In this document: positions 35,459-44,474 of the stretch, piece after piece
Numbering within the stretch: position 1 is the stretch's first letter
Layout: each line of letters begins with the position of its first letter
Assembly (NCBI GenBank): GCA_964499365.1
Contig: CAZCKU010000014.1
Location: forward strand, 50,156 to 114,155
Direction: 5' to 3'
Length of the DNA: 64,000 nucleotides
DNA from: PALSA-1316 sp964499365
Lineage (GTDB): Bacteria > Nitrospirota > Thermodesulfovibrionia > Thermodesulfovibrionales > UBA6898
Program-made: the position numbers and the translations under genes
The notes under the pieces: model-generated
What the model was told of the DNA's origin: nothing
Database searches by the model: none
What the model saw: the letters and a program-made list of their open reading frames with translations, nothing else

Positions 35459-36433
35459 ATGGATGCCTCGATGCTGTCCGTTGTCATCCCGCTCTACAAC
35501 AAGGGCAACTATGTCGAGAGGGCGCTGTCCTCCGTTGCTGGCCAGACCCTTCAGCCTCTTGAGATCATTGTGGTAGACGACGGGTCCACCGATGACGGTC
35601 CTGAAAGGGTGCGCAGCATCAATGATCCGAAAATTCTGCTGCTGCAGCAGCAGAACAGGGGGCCGGGAGCGGCCCGCAATGCAGGGTTGGCGAGGGCTGC
35701 AGGAAAGTATGTGGCCTTTCTGGACGCTGACGATGAGTGGTTCCCCACGTTCCTGGAGTCTGGAACCGCGCTGCTTGAAGACCCCAGGGCCGCAGTGTCT
35801 GTGGTCTGTACCGGCCGGGTGAAATACCCCGGGAAAAGGATAAACAATTGCGGTCTTGACGGCATCTATGAGGTCACTCCGGAAACGGACGTGAAACTGC
35901 TGCAGAAGATCCTCAACTTCAGGTCCACGCCGTTTGTCATCATGCGGACAGAGGTCGTGAGAAAAGCGGGCGGTTTTTTTGACCGCTATAAATGTCTTCG
36001 GGGGGAGGACCGGCATCTCTTTCTGAAGCTGCTGTTTACGGAGAGGATCGGCATCATTTCGAGGCCTCTCGGCATCTATCACGCGGAGGCGTCGGACCTC
36101 TCCGGCAGGGCAGCAGGCAATGCCGCGTATCAGGAAGACTCGGTAAATCCTTTCCTGCTCGCCCCGGATGAGCTGCTCGTGCCATGTCCCCCGGAAAAAC
36201 GGCGGCTTCTGCAGGAACTGCTGACCGTGCTATTTCTGGAAGAAATCAAGGAACTCACTGCAGCCGGAAACCCGGGAATGTCATACCGCCTTCTTAAGAA
36301 ATTCAGCCGCAGCTGTTCCCTTTCGGTTATGAGAAATATGACTGCCTATATGCTGATTGTCGGCTCACCCCTGCTGCCGGTCATCCTGAGGCTCAGGGGC
36401 CTGATATCAGGGAGACAGAGGCGTATATCGTGA
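35459..36433 (+). CDS. Glycosyltransferase family 2, tandem paralog B
   Basis: This 324-residue paralog of the preceding protein shares VIPLYNKGNYVERAL, VDDGSTD, FLDADDEW, FFDRYKCLRGED and YHAEASDL. I start it at ATG 35459, just after the previous stop; an in-frame ATG at 35417 would overlap that gene and lacks support. The C-terminal third is the most divergent from its twin, which may reflect acceptor choice. Confidence 0.85.
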   Translation: MDASMLSVVIPLYNKGNYVERALSSVAGQTLQPLEIIVVDDGSTDDGPERVRSINDPKILLLQQQNRGPGAARNAGLARAAGKYVAFLDADDEWFPTFLESGTALLEDPRAAVSVVCTGRVKYPGKRINNCGLDGIYEVTPETDVKLLQKILNFRSTPFVIMRTEVVRKAGGFFDRYKCLRGEDRHLFLKLLFTERIGIISRPLGIYHAEASDLSGRAAGNAAYQEDSVNPFLLAPDELLVPCPPEKRRLLQELLTVLFLEEIKELTAAGNPGMSYRLLKKFSRSCSLSVMRNMTAYMLIVGSPLLPVILRLRGLISGRQRRIS

Positions 36434-36470
36434 AAGCGTACATACAGGCAATTGCGGAGGGGAGTTCCGT

Positions 36471-37757
36471 ATGAGCATTTACAGCAGCGGCCGATCCAGG
36501 GGTAATGCCGTTATCCTCGGCATGGGGATTAACGGTCTGGCCCTGGCGCGCAGTCTCGGCAGGCAGGGAGTCGGCGTCCACGGTATTTTCGTGAAAGATG
36601 ACGAGCCCGGCAGGCAGTCGCGCTATTGCAGCTCTGTCCGATTCCCGTCTCTGAGAGACGGGGAAGAGGCATTTCTCAGAAAACTGACGGGCGAACAGGG
36701 GGACAGAGATCAGAAGCCGGTGCTCTTTTCCGAATCTGACCAGTATATCATGTTCATGTCCCGCAACAGGGAGCGGCTGCAGGAATACTTCCGTTTTTTA
36801 TTGCCCGACCAGGGACTGCTGGAGACACTTGTCTGCAAGGAGAAGACATCCTATTTTGTTGCCCGGCACGGATTTTCCATCCCCGGAACATATTGCTGGG
36901 GGGAGGGCTGCGGTATGCAGGAGTTGCTCGACAGGATCGAGTATCCCTGTATCATGAAGCCGATCGACTCGTTTTCGACGTCCTTTGCGAGGAAGAATGC
37001 CATTTTCTCCGACCGGCATTCCCTGGAGCTCTTTCTGCAGGAGCGGCCTGAACTCTTCGGCCATGTCATTATTCAGAAAATAATACCCGGCGGTGATTCG
37101 AATACATTTCAGGCAACCACCTACGTATCAAGGGACGGCGACATAGCCCCGGTATTCACGATGAGAAAAACCAGGCAGTGTCCTCCGGATTTCGGCGTAA
37201 CATCCTACGGTGTCAGTGAGGACATCCCGTTTCTTCAGGAGAAGGTCCACGGTTTTCTCGCGTCGATTCAATACAGGGGGTTCATCAGCATGGAATTCAA
37301 ACGGCATCCGCATACCGGGGAATGGCTCTATATTGAGACCAATCCCCGGCTGCCCTACTACCACTCTTTAATGTATGATGCAGGGATAAATTACCCCTAT
37401 CTCTATTTCCGGGATATGGTCGGTTCCCCGGCCGCTTCTTCTTCTCTCCCGTCACAGAGGAACGGCGTCATCTGGATCTGTCTCGGCCGGGACGTGGAGT
37501 CCTTTCTGAGAAAGGTTGTGCAGGGACAGATAAAGACGATGCCCTGGCTGGCCTCTGTTCTGAAATCACGATCTTTTGCCCTGCTGGATTTCGGCGATTT
37601 GAAACCCCTCATCTTTTCGGGCTTCCAGTTTATGAAATTCCTGTCCGGAAAGATAACGCACCTGCTGTCGAGGTTCTTTCCCGCGTCCTCAGCGAAAGAG
37701 GTGCCTGAGGGCCGGTGCGGCAGGATACCCGGGACTTACAGGAATGACAAGACATGA
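36471..37757 (+). CDS. ATP-grasp carboxylate-amine ligase-like protein
   Basis: This 428-residue protein has an N-terminal Rossmann-like start (AVILGMGINGLALARSLG) and an ATP-grasp core with CIMKPIDSFSTSF, VIIQKIIPGGDSN and the metal-binding ETNPRLPYY. Proteins of this type join a carboxylate to an amine. In this locus it may attach an amino acid to a uronic acid or amino sugar, but the substrate is not known. It has a good ribosome site GGAGG before ATG 36471 and overlaps the deacetylase gene by 4 bases. Confidence 0.75.
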   Translation: MSIYSSGRSRGNAVILGMGINGLALARSLGRQGVGVHGIFVKDDEPGRQSRYCSSVRFPSLRDGEEAFLRKLTGEQGDRDQKPVLFSESDQYIMFMSRNRERLQEYFRFLLPDQGLLETLVCKEKTSYFVARHGFSIPGTYCWGEGCGMQELLDRIEYPCIMKPIDSFSTSFARKNAIFSDRHSLELFLQERPELFGHVIIQKIIPGGDSNTFQATTYVSRDGDIAPVFTMRKTRQCPPDFGVTSYGVSEDIPFLQEKVHGFLASIQYRGFISMEFKRHPHTGEWLYIETNPRLPYYHSLMYDAGINYPYLYFRDMVGSPAASSSLPSQRNGVIWICLGRDVESFLRKVVQGQIKTMPWLASVLKSRSFALLDFGDLKPLIFSGFQFMKFLSGKITHLLSRFFPASSAKEVPEGRCGRIPGTYRNDKT

Positions 37758-38725
37758 AAATACGCAGTCTCTTCTGGCACAGCGTTGATCCGGATTCGGT
37801 CGAACCGGGCAGTTTCGACGGCACCAACCCGAGGGTGTCGGCCTTCAGGGAGCAGCTGCGCTTTATTGTCGACAACTACACTCCCCTGTCGATTCAGGAG
37901 TTTATGAGTAGCATCGGGGCCCGGGGGCCGGTCCCTGCATATCCAAAACCGCCCATCCTGCTGGGGTTCGATGACGGGTTCAGGAATGTCCTCACCTGTG
38001 CACTGCCGGTACTCAGGGAATTCAAAGTCCCGGCTGTTTTCTTCGTGCTTGGGGAGGTCCTTGTCAACCCTGAATTTGTCCCGTGGTATGTCGAGGTGAA
38101 GCATCTCATCCGCAGGACACGTGAAAAAGAGGTCCATTATGGCAGTACCGCCATAGACCTCGGCTCAAAGACCGGGGCGTCGTCATTGCGGTCGCTGGCA
38201 GGTCGCGATTACAAGGCATGCAGGTGTGATGACGCACGGCAGGAGGTACTGCTTAATCTGGCGGCGCTCTTAAAGGTGAAGCGTCCTGCTGCCGCGGAAC
38301 TCGACGGGGACCTGCAGTTTGCCGGCAGGGAGGAATTGGCGGAACTTGATTCCGAGTCATTGCTTTCGGTGGCCTCGCATGCGATGACCCACCGCAACCT
38401 GGGCAGCCTGACCCGTCGGGAGCAGGTCCAGGAACTGGAGCGCAGTCACCAGCTCTTCAGCAGCCATTGTCCGTCCTACTACCCCGTCCTTTCATATCCG
38501 GACGGCTCGTTCAACCGTGATACCATTGCTGTTGCCAGGCGGATCTATGAATTCGCCTTTGCGGTATTCCTCGGATCGTCCTATCGGGACCACTACGCAT
38601 ATCCCCGGCATTCCCTCTGCGATATCGGCGTAGAGGAACTGAGATACACACTGAGCCCTTTCCGCGTGAACTGTCTTCTTCCGGTGAAGAAGCTTCTCCA
38701 TTACACAGGGCTGAGGAGACTGTAA
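37754..38725 (+). CDS. Polysaccharide deacetylase (NodB-like)
   Basis: This 323-residue NodB-domain protein has a first motif ILLGFDDGF with the Asp-Asp pair and a second motif SHAMTHRNL giving the H-x3-H zinc ligands. It has no signal peptide, so it probably works on cytoplasmic lipid-linked or nucleotide substrates. It overlaps the ATP-grasp gene by four bases. The metal site looks intact, in contrast to the second NodB-like protein at 54754. Confidence 0.82.
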   Translation: MKIRSLFWHSVDPDSVEPGSFDGTNPRVSAFREQLRFIVDNYTPLSIQEFMSSIGARGPVPAYPKPPILLGFDDGFRNVLTCALPVLREFKVPAVFFVLGEVLVNPEFVPWYVEVKHLIRRTREKEVHYGSTAIDLGSKTGASSLRSLAGRDYKACRCDDARQEVLLNLAALLKVKRPAAAELDGDLQFAGREELAELDSESLLSVASHAMTHRNLGSLTRREQVQELERSHQLFSSHCPSYYPVLSYPDGSFNRDTIAVARRIYEFAFAVFLGSSYRDHYAYPRHSLCDIGVEELRYTLSPFRVNCLLPVKKLLHYTGLRRL

Positions 38726-38815
38726 TATGTATATCCCCTGGCAGGCAGGACAGACGGTGGCGTTTCTCCTTGAGTCCTGCATTGTTACCAGCCCCGATAT
38801 GGGGTTTGGCGGAAT

Positions 38816-40231
38816 ATGAAAGGGGCTGCAGTCATGGCAACAGGTGATAGAATGCATGCGCTGGTCGCCGGCCTGAGAGGTTTTATCCTGAACCGCCTGC
38901 GACTGCCTGAAGTCGCGCTGCCGCCTGCGGCAGTGTGGGGCGGTATCAGCGCCTGCTTCGTCCTGGTCATAGCCCTGGCGATCGGCAATGCGAAGCCGGT
39001 ATATCTTGCCCTCCTGCTGGTGCCTCTCTTCATATACCTTTCTATTGCACGGCCATTTCTGTTTCCCTTCGGGGCCTATGCCTTCTTTATACCGTTCGAT
39101 CAGCTCCTGTCGCTGGGAGAGCCCGGCGGGATGACGCTCACCAAACTTCTCGGCATCGCAATTATTCCGGTACTTTTTTTCAAAGGGTCGCTCGAAAACA
39201 GACTGAAGGCTCCCGAGCCGATCATATTCCTGTGGGTCGTGCTTGTGTTTTACGGCGTTATTTCGGCCTTGTGGGCGATCCAGCCGGCAGTTGCGGTTGG
39301 CAGGATACCGACCGCGGTCGGCCTGATACTCGTCTATATCATGGCAGCGACCTACAAGGTCCAGAAGAGCGAACTCGATATGCTCGGCTGGTGCATCCTC
39401 TGCGGAGGCATCCTTGCGGCGATACTGACGATCTATAACTTCAGGTCATTGGGATCAGCAGCGCGGGCGACGGTGCAGATCGGGGAGAGGACGGCGCTGC
39501 TGAACCAGCTGGCTTTCGACCTCCTGCTGCCTGTTTCCGTATGCCTCCAGAAGGTGCTGTCGGGCAGGCGGCTGGTGGGGAAGGCCCTGTTTGGTCTGTT
39601 CCTCGCCATAGTGATCTTCGCGATCATCGTTACCGGATCCAGGGGGGCCCTTGCAGGACTCGGGGCACTTTTCAGTGTGTATCTTCTGTCGTCGAAGAAA
39701 AAGATATCGATACTGACGATCCTGCTGGTGATCGGCATCGTGGTGGCCGTCACGACCCCTGTCTTCTTTCTTGAGAGACTCGAGGAATCGGTCGAGAAGG
39801 GCGGTGCCGGGAGGACGACGATCTGGATGAACGGATTAAAGGCCCTCGATCGATACTGGCTCACCGGTGCGGGTCTGAACAATTTTCCCGAGGCCTACCG
39901 GGAGGTCGCGTACTTTACTCCGTATTCCCTGGGGCTCGGAAGGGCATCTCACAACCTGTACCTCGGTATTTTTGTGGAGTTGGGCATTGCCGGGTTTATG
40001 CTGATGCTCTGGGGGATGCTCAAACACTACCGCTCGATAAAGCCGCGGCTGGCCTCTGCCGACAGCAGCCAGGTCATGCTGAAAGCTGCCCTCATCGGTA
40101 TGCTCGTCTCAAGCATATTCCTGGACACCTTCTGGTATAAATCTCTGTGGCTGCTCTGGATGATGATCATCATGTATAAAAACGTACTGTTTATTCGGCG
40201 GGATGATGCAGCAGCTGCCCGCTATCGGTGA
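38816..40231 (+). CDS. O-antigen ligase/polymerase family membrane protein
   Basis: This 471-residue polytopic protein has about 11-12 membrane helices and a large periplasmic loop near residues 330-385 (RTTIWMNGLKALDRYWLTGAGLNNFPEAY), the WaaL/Wzy pattern. It probably transfers or polymerises glycan at the outer face of the inner membrane. ATG 38816 and ATG 38834 are both possible starts. It is followed 30 bases later by the repeat-rich secreted protein. Confidence 0.85.
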   Translation: MKGAAVMATGDRMHALVAGLRGFILNRLRLPEVALPPAAVWGGISACFVLVIALAIGNAKPVYLALLLVPLFIYLSIARPFLFPFGAYAFFIPFDQLLSLGEPGGMTLTKLLGIAIIPVLFFKGSLENRLKAPEPIIFLWVVLVFYGVISALWAIQPAVAVGRIPTAVGLILVYIMAATYKVQKSELDMLGWCILCGGILAAILTIYNFRSLGSAARATVQIGERTALLNQLAFDLLLPVSVCLQKVLSGRRLVGKALFGLFLAIVIFAIIVTGSRGALAGLGALFSVYLLSSKKKISILTILLVIGIVVAVTTPVFFLERLEESVEKGGAGRTTIWMNGLKALDRYWLTGAGLNNFPEAYREVAYFTPYSLGLGRASHNLYLGIFVELGIAGFMLMLWGMLKHYRSIKPRLASADSSQVMLKAALIGMLVSSIFLDTFWYKSLWLLWMMIIMYKNVLFIRRDDAAAARYR

Positions 40232-40261
40232 CAGACCACTAACCTGTAGAGGGGGGAAAAG

Positions 40262-43200
40262 ATGAAAAGCATGGCAAGACCGGGATGGTTATTCCTCATG
40301 GCGTTCTTCCTGTCCGTAGTCCTCGGCGCAGGACCTGCAGGAGGTGCCGACATCATCATTGATAACGGAGATCCGGGGACATCCTATACCGGAACCTGGG
40401 CATCCTCCTCAGCGACGAACCCCTACGGCATCGATTCGCGGTGGAGCCGGGACGGGGCAACATACAGCTGGAGCTTTACGCCATCTGCCGGCGGCAGCTA
40501 CGAGGTCTCGATGTGGTGGACGGCGTATACATCGCGGAGCAGCAGCATCCCGGTGGACATACAGCATGCAGGGGGAACAACGCGGGTAACCATCAACCAG
40601 CTGCAGAACGGGGGGAAGTGGAACGTCCTGGGGACGTATGCCTTCGTCGCCGGCCAGAGTTACAAGGTGACGATAACCTCGCAGCCGGGACCGTCGAGCA
40701 CCTGTGCAGACGCGGTAAGATTCGCACCCTCATCGGGGCCGGTCGGCAACACGGCACCGGTGGCGGTGATAGACTCGATAAGCCCGAACCCTGCACTGCC
40801 GGGCGAGGTGGTCAGCTTCAGCGGGCACGGGACGGACAGCGACGGGACGATAGCCGGCTACAGCTGGCAGTCGAGCATCAGCGGTGCGCTGAGCAGTCTG
40901 GCTACCTTCAGCACAGCATCACTTGTTACGGGCAGTCATACCATATCGTTCAGGGTACAGGATAACAACGATGCATGGTCAACAGCAGCGACCCGGCTGC
41001 TGGTGGTCGGCAGTGCCCCGGGCCCTTCGGAGGCGATCATCGACAACGGCGGAGCAGGTACGTCGTATACCGGTTCGTGGGGTGTTTCAGGGGCAGCGAA
41101 CCCCTACGGGAGCAGTTCTCTCTGGAGCCGGGACGGGGCAACGTACAGCTGGAGCTTCACACCATCTGCGGGCGGCAACTACGAGGTCTCGATGTGGTGG
41201 ACGGCGTATACATCGCGGAGCAGCAGCATCCCGGTGGACATACAGCATGCAGGGGGAACAACGCGGGTAACCATCAACCAGCTGCAGAACGGGGGGAAGT
41301 GGAACGTCCTGGGGACGTATGCCTTCGTCGCCGGCCAGAGTTACAAGGTGACGATAACCTCGCAGCCGGGACCGTCGAGCACCTGTGCAGACGCGGTAAG
41401 ATTCGCACCCTCATCGGGGCCGGTCGGCAACACGGCACCGGTGGCGGTGATAGACTCGATAAGCCCGAACCCTGCACTGCCGGGCGAGGTGGTCAGCTTC
41501 AGCGGGCACGGGACGGACAGCGACGGGACGATAGCCGGCTACAGCTGGCAGTCGAGCATCAGCGGTGCGCTGAGCAGTCTGGCTACCTTCAGCACAGCAT
41601 CACTTGTTACGGGCAGTCATACCATATCGTTCAGGGTACAGGATAACAACGATGCATGGTCAACAGCAGCGACCCGGCTGCTGGTGGTCGGCAGTGCCCC
41701 GGGCCCTTCGGAGGCGATCATCGACAACGGCGGAGCAGGTACGTCGTATACCGGTTCGTGGGGTGTTTCAGGGGCAGCGAACCCCTACGGGAGCAGTTCT
41801 CTCTGGAGCCGGGACGGGGCAACGTACAGCTGGAGCTTCACACCATCTGCGGGCGGCAACTACGAGGTCTCGATGTGGTGGACGGCGTATACATCGCGGA
41901 GCAGCAGCATCCCGGTGGACATACAGCATGCAGGGGGAACAACGCGGGTAACCATCAACCAGCTGCAGAACGGGGGGAAGTGGAACGTCCTGGGGACGTA
42001 TGCCTTCGTCGCCGGCCAGAGTTACAAGGTGACGATAACCTCGCAGCCGGGACCGTCGAGCACCTGTGCAGACGCGGTAAGATTCGCACCCTCATCGGGG
42101 CCGGTCGGCAACACGGCACCGGTGGCGGTGATAGACTCGATAAGCCCGAACCCTGCACTGCCGGGCGAGGTGGTCAGCTTCAGCGGGCACGGGACGGACA
42201 GCGACGGGACGATAGCCGGCTACAGCTGGCGGTCGAGTCTCGACGGTCTGCTTGGTGAAACCGCGACGCTTGCGACCTCGGCGCTGTCGTCGGGCAATCA
42301 CACGATCTACTTCAAGGTAAAGGATGACAAGGCTGCGTGGTCTGCCGAGACGGGCAGAACTCTCACGGTCCAGTCGCAGGTATCAGGCGGGGAGCATATC
42401 TATGTCTGTCTGCTTCATGACTGGGAGATGGTGGCAAAGGCTAAGCTGATCGAGACGCTCCGAGCCGTTGGCGCAACCCAGGACGGCAGTGTCTGGAAAT
42501 ACGTCAACTCTTCCACAGGCAAGACATTTACCATCCATATTGTTGAAGACATGCAGGGTATGCTGCAGGCACTCTATACCGAGAACGCTCATATCATCAT
42601 CAAGGGCCATGCGAACTATGGACTGGGGGCTGTCTTTCCGGAGGCCAGCTGGCCGAAGATCTACGACATCTACTATATCGATGACGACAAGATCCTGAAC
42701 TACTCCTCACCGTGGATACCGGTCAGTATCTCCGGCATGCTGGACGATCAGGCCTATCCGAACTGGTGGCCGATTTTCAGGGATGGGACAAGCGGTATCA
42801 TGCCCTATGATTTCGATGATTCCCGGGGGGATCCCGCCTACAACTACTATGCGAAATACCGCGTCCCCGGAGATCCGGCATACTACAAGGTGGAGACCGT
42901 CCGCAACAGCGCCATTGAGCGGTTTCCGGATTCGGGAAAGCCGGCATGGTTTTCTCCTGACGGCGCGGAGCCGTCACCGTCGAATCCCGACCATCTGAAA
43001 TACTATATTACCAATCTCAATAACGCCTTTGAACCGGTCGGGAAATGGATGCGGGATAACGAGATACCCGGCTATTTCGGAAGCAGCTATTGCGCGGCGA
43101 CTGCGGGAAGCGGTGCGAAGCACGCTACCTGGAACTTTACGATACCTGCCGCAGGATACTACACTGTTTCGGCATGGTGGCCTGCCTCGGGCAGCAATAC

Positions 43201-43735
43201 TCCCGGCGCACCCTATACCGTGACCCATGCCTCGGGCAGCACCACGGTCAGGGTTGACCAGCGGGCCAACGGTGAGGCCTGGAATCTGCTCGGGGAGTAC
43301 TATTTCGGTCCCGGGGAATACTCGGTCACCCTGAGCGACGATGTCGCCTCCGGAAATATTATTGCGGATGCCATCCGGATAAGCCACCGGGACGACCCTG
43401 CGGTCCTCGACAGGACCATGGATAACCTCAACTGCCCGAAGACACATTACCGGAGCAAGGTGATCCTCTTCCGCAAGGCGCTTGAGGTCGACATCTCCAG
43501 AATGAAGTACTCCAGAATGCTCTTTGATATCTGCAGCAGCGGGGTCTATCTTCTCGACACCTTCCACCGCGGACTGATGTTCTACACCCTGAACAGTTCA
43601 GACGGCAGCGGGATGTATATCTACCTCAAGGCCTATCTCCAGGGCAGGAGCAACAGTGAAATCTGGCAGCTTCTCCAGCAGGTCCCTGCCATCTACGACT
43701 ACTATGACTTCAGTAAAAAACCGTCAGAGCAATAA
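40262..43735 (+). CDS. Secreted golvesin/PKD repeat protein with caspase-like C-terminal region
   Basis: This 1157-residue exported protein has a signal peptide (about residues 1-28). Three units follow, each a golvesin-like carbohydrate-binding-type domain plus a PKD domain. The C-terminal region (about 710-1157) starts IYVCLLHDWEMV and has His783 in KGHANYG and Cys1091 in DICSSG, resembling the His/Cys dyad of caspase-like or gingipain-like proteases. A further golvesin domain is nested between them (about 937-1043). Protease activity is inference. It may bind and process surface glycan or glycoprotein. AGGGGGGAAAAG lies before ATG 40262. Confidence 0.78.
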   Translation: MKSMARPGWLFLMAFFLSVVLGAGPAGGADIIIDNGDPGTSYTGTWASSSATNPYGIDSRWSRDGATYSWSFTPSAGGSYEVSMWWTAYTSRSSSIPVDIQHAGGTTRVTINQLQNGGKWNVLGTYAFVAGQSYKVTITSQPGPSSTCADAVRFAPSSGPVGNTAPVAVIDSISPNPALPGEVVSFSGHGTDSDGTIAGYSWQSSISGALSSLATFSTASLVTGSHTISFRVQDNNDAWSTAATRLLVVGSAPGPSEAIIDNGGAGTSYTGSWGVSGAANPYGSSSLWSRDGATYSWSFTPSAGGNYEVSMWWTAYTSRSSSIPVDIQHAGGTTRVTINQLQNGGKWNVLGTYAFVAGQSYKVTITSQPGPSSTCADAVRFAPSSGPVGNTAPVAVIDSISPNPALPGEVVSFSGHGTDSDGTIAGYSWQSSISGALSSLATFSTASLVTGSHTISFRVQDNNDAWSTAATRLLVVGSAPGPSEAIIDNGGAGTSYTGSWGVSGAANPYGSSSLWSRDGATYSWSFTPSAGGNYEVSMWWTAYTSRSSSIPVDIQHAGGTTRVTINQLQNGGKWNVLGTYAFVAGQSYKVTITSQPGPSSTCADAVRFAPSSGPVGNTAPVAVIDSISPNPALPGEVVSFSGHGTDSDGTIAGYSWRSSLDGLLGETATLATSALSSGNHTIYFKVKDDKAAWSAETGRTLTVQSQVSGGEHIYVCLLHDWEMVAKAKLIETLRAVGATQDGSVWKYVNSSTGKTFTIHIVEDMQGMLQALYTENAHIIIKGHANYGLGAVFPEASWPKIYDIYYIDDDKILNYSSPWIPVSISGMLDDQAYPNWWPIFRDGTSGIMPYDFDDSRGDPAYNYYAKYRVPGDPAYYKVETVRNSAIERFPDSGKPAWFSPDGAEPSPSNPDHLKYYITNLNNAFEPVGKWMRDNEIPGYFGSSYCAATAGSGAKHATWNFTIPAAGYYTVSAWWPASGSNTPGAPYTVTHASGSTTVRVDQRANGEAWNLLGEYYFGPGEYSVTLSDDVASGNIIADAIRISHRDDPAVLDRTMDNLNCPKTHYRSKVILFRKALEVDISRMKYSRMLFDICSSGVYLLDTFHRGLMFYTLNSSDGSGMYIYLKAYLQGRSNSEIWQLLQQVPAIYDYYDFSKKPSEQ
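40351..42229 (+). repeat. Three 681-bp tandem coding repeats, nearly identical in DNA
   Basis: Units begin at about 40351, 41032 and 41713. Units 2 and 3 match base for base by eye until 42229, where unit 3 turns into a divergent PKD end. Unit 1 differs only in roughly its first 150 bases and is then identical from about 40500. This suggests recent unequal recombination or gene conversion. Confidence 0.9.
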
Positions 43736-43745
43736 GGAGGATACG

Positions 43746-44474
43746 GTGAAAACAGACAGATACATACTCATCGGCAAATTCATGGCAGCCGTATTCGCGG
43801 CGGTTTCATGTGTGGTGCTGGTTATGGCGGCAGCGGCCGCAGAACCGCTCAGACCTGAGGTGGGGACTCCTCTCGACGATGCGAAGGAGGAGGTCATCAG
43901 TGCAATGGTCGGTCTTCCCGCAGATGCGGTCTATGAAAGGCTGAAGGGCATGGACTTCTTTCTCAGTGAAGAGTTTTCAGCCAGGGCTGTGCACCGGGTC
44001 TTCGTGAACAGGAAGGCGGAAATTATCGCACGTGCCCTGGATTCCCTGAAGTCCCCCCTGATCGAGTTCATCAACGGCGGGCTGGTCAGCAGGGCTGCGG
44101 ATATCGCGGTGGCAAGGAAGATCGTGGAAGTCTTTCCGGATGAAGCGGTGCCTGCCCTGCTGGAGCTCTACCAAAACGGCGATGCGGTAACAAAGGGAAA
44201 TATCCTGCGTATCTCGGGAAGGCTTGCGGGGGGAGAGCAGATTGTGGCGCTGCTGAGAGAGGCCCTCGATGACAGGACCCCCTGTGAGCAGGACAATCCC
44301 GAAGCAGGCGGCGATCCGCTTCGTCTCTGCGATCTGGCCTATAACCAGCTGGTGCTGCGCTACCAGATACCAAAGGTACTCCGGGCGATCGGGCCGGTTT
44401 ACCGTATCGAGGTTCGGGACTATCATATCGCAATTTTGAAGGACCTTCTGGGATCCGGGGGAACCGCACAATGA
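43746..44474 (+). CDS. Exported helical protein, unknown function
   Basis: This 242-residue protein starts at GTG 43746, seven bases after AAGGAGG. A signal peptide or anchor spans about residues 8-35 and ends in an Ala-rich stretch. The rest is alpha-helical with a repeat feel (VPALLELYQNGDAVTKGNILRISG) like HEAT-type repeats. Two Cys near residues 179 and 197 could pair outside. I do not recognise a family. It lies between the repeat protein and the ATP-grasp-like gene, overlapping the latter. Confidence 0.65.
   Translation: MKTDRYILIGKFMAAVFAAVSCVVLVMAAAAAEPLRPEVGTPLDDAKEEVISAMVGLPADAVYERLKGMDFFLSEEFSARAVHRVFVNRKAEIIARALDSLKSPLIEFINGGLVSRAADIAVARKIVEVFPDEAVPALLELYQNGDAVTKGNILRISGRLAGGEQIVALLREALDDRTPCEQDNPEAGGDPLRLCDLAYNQLVLRYQIPKVLRAIGPVYRIEVRDYHIAILKDLLGSGGTAQ

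Noticed and set aside
40975..41646. Repeated + strand open frames of 115-223 codons inside the 681-bp repeats
   Set aside because: They are alternate-frame copies created by the repeated DNA; only the golvesin/PKD frame runs through with a signal peptide.
40351..42229. Tandem repeats as a possible CRISPR or mobile element
   Set aside because: Units are 681 bp, coding and in frame, without spacers, terminal inverted repeats or transposase.
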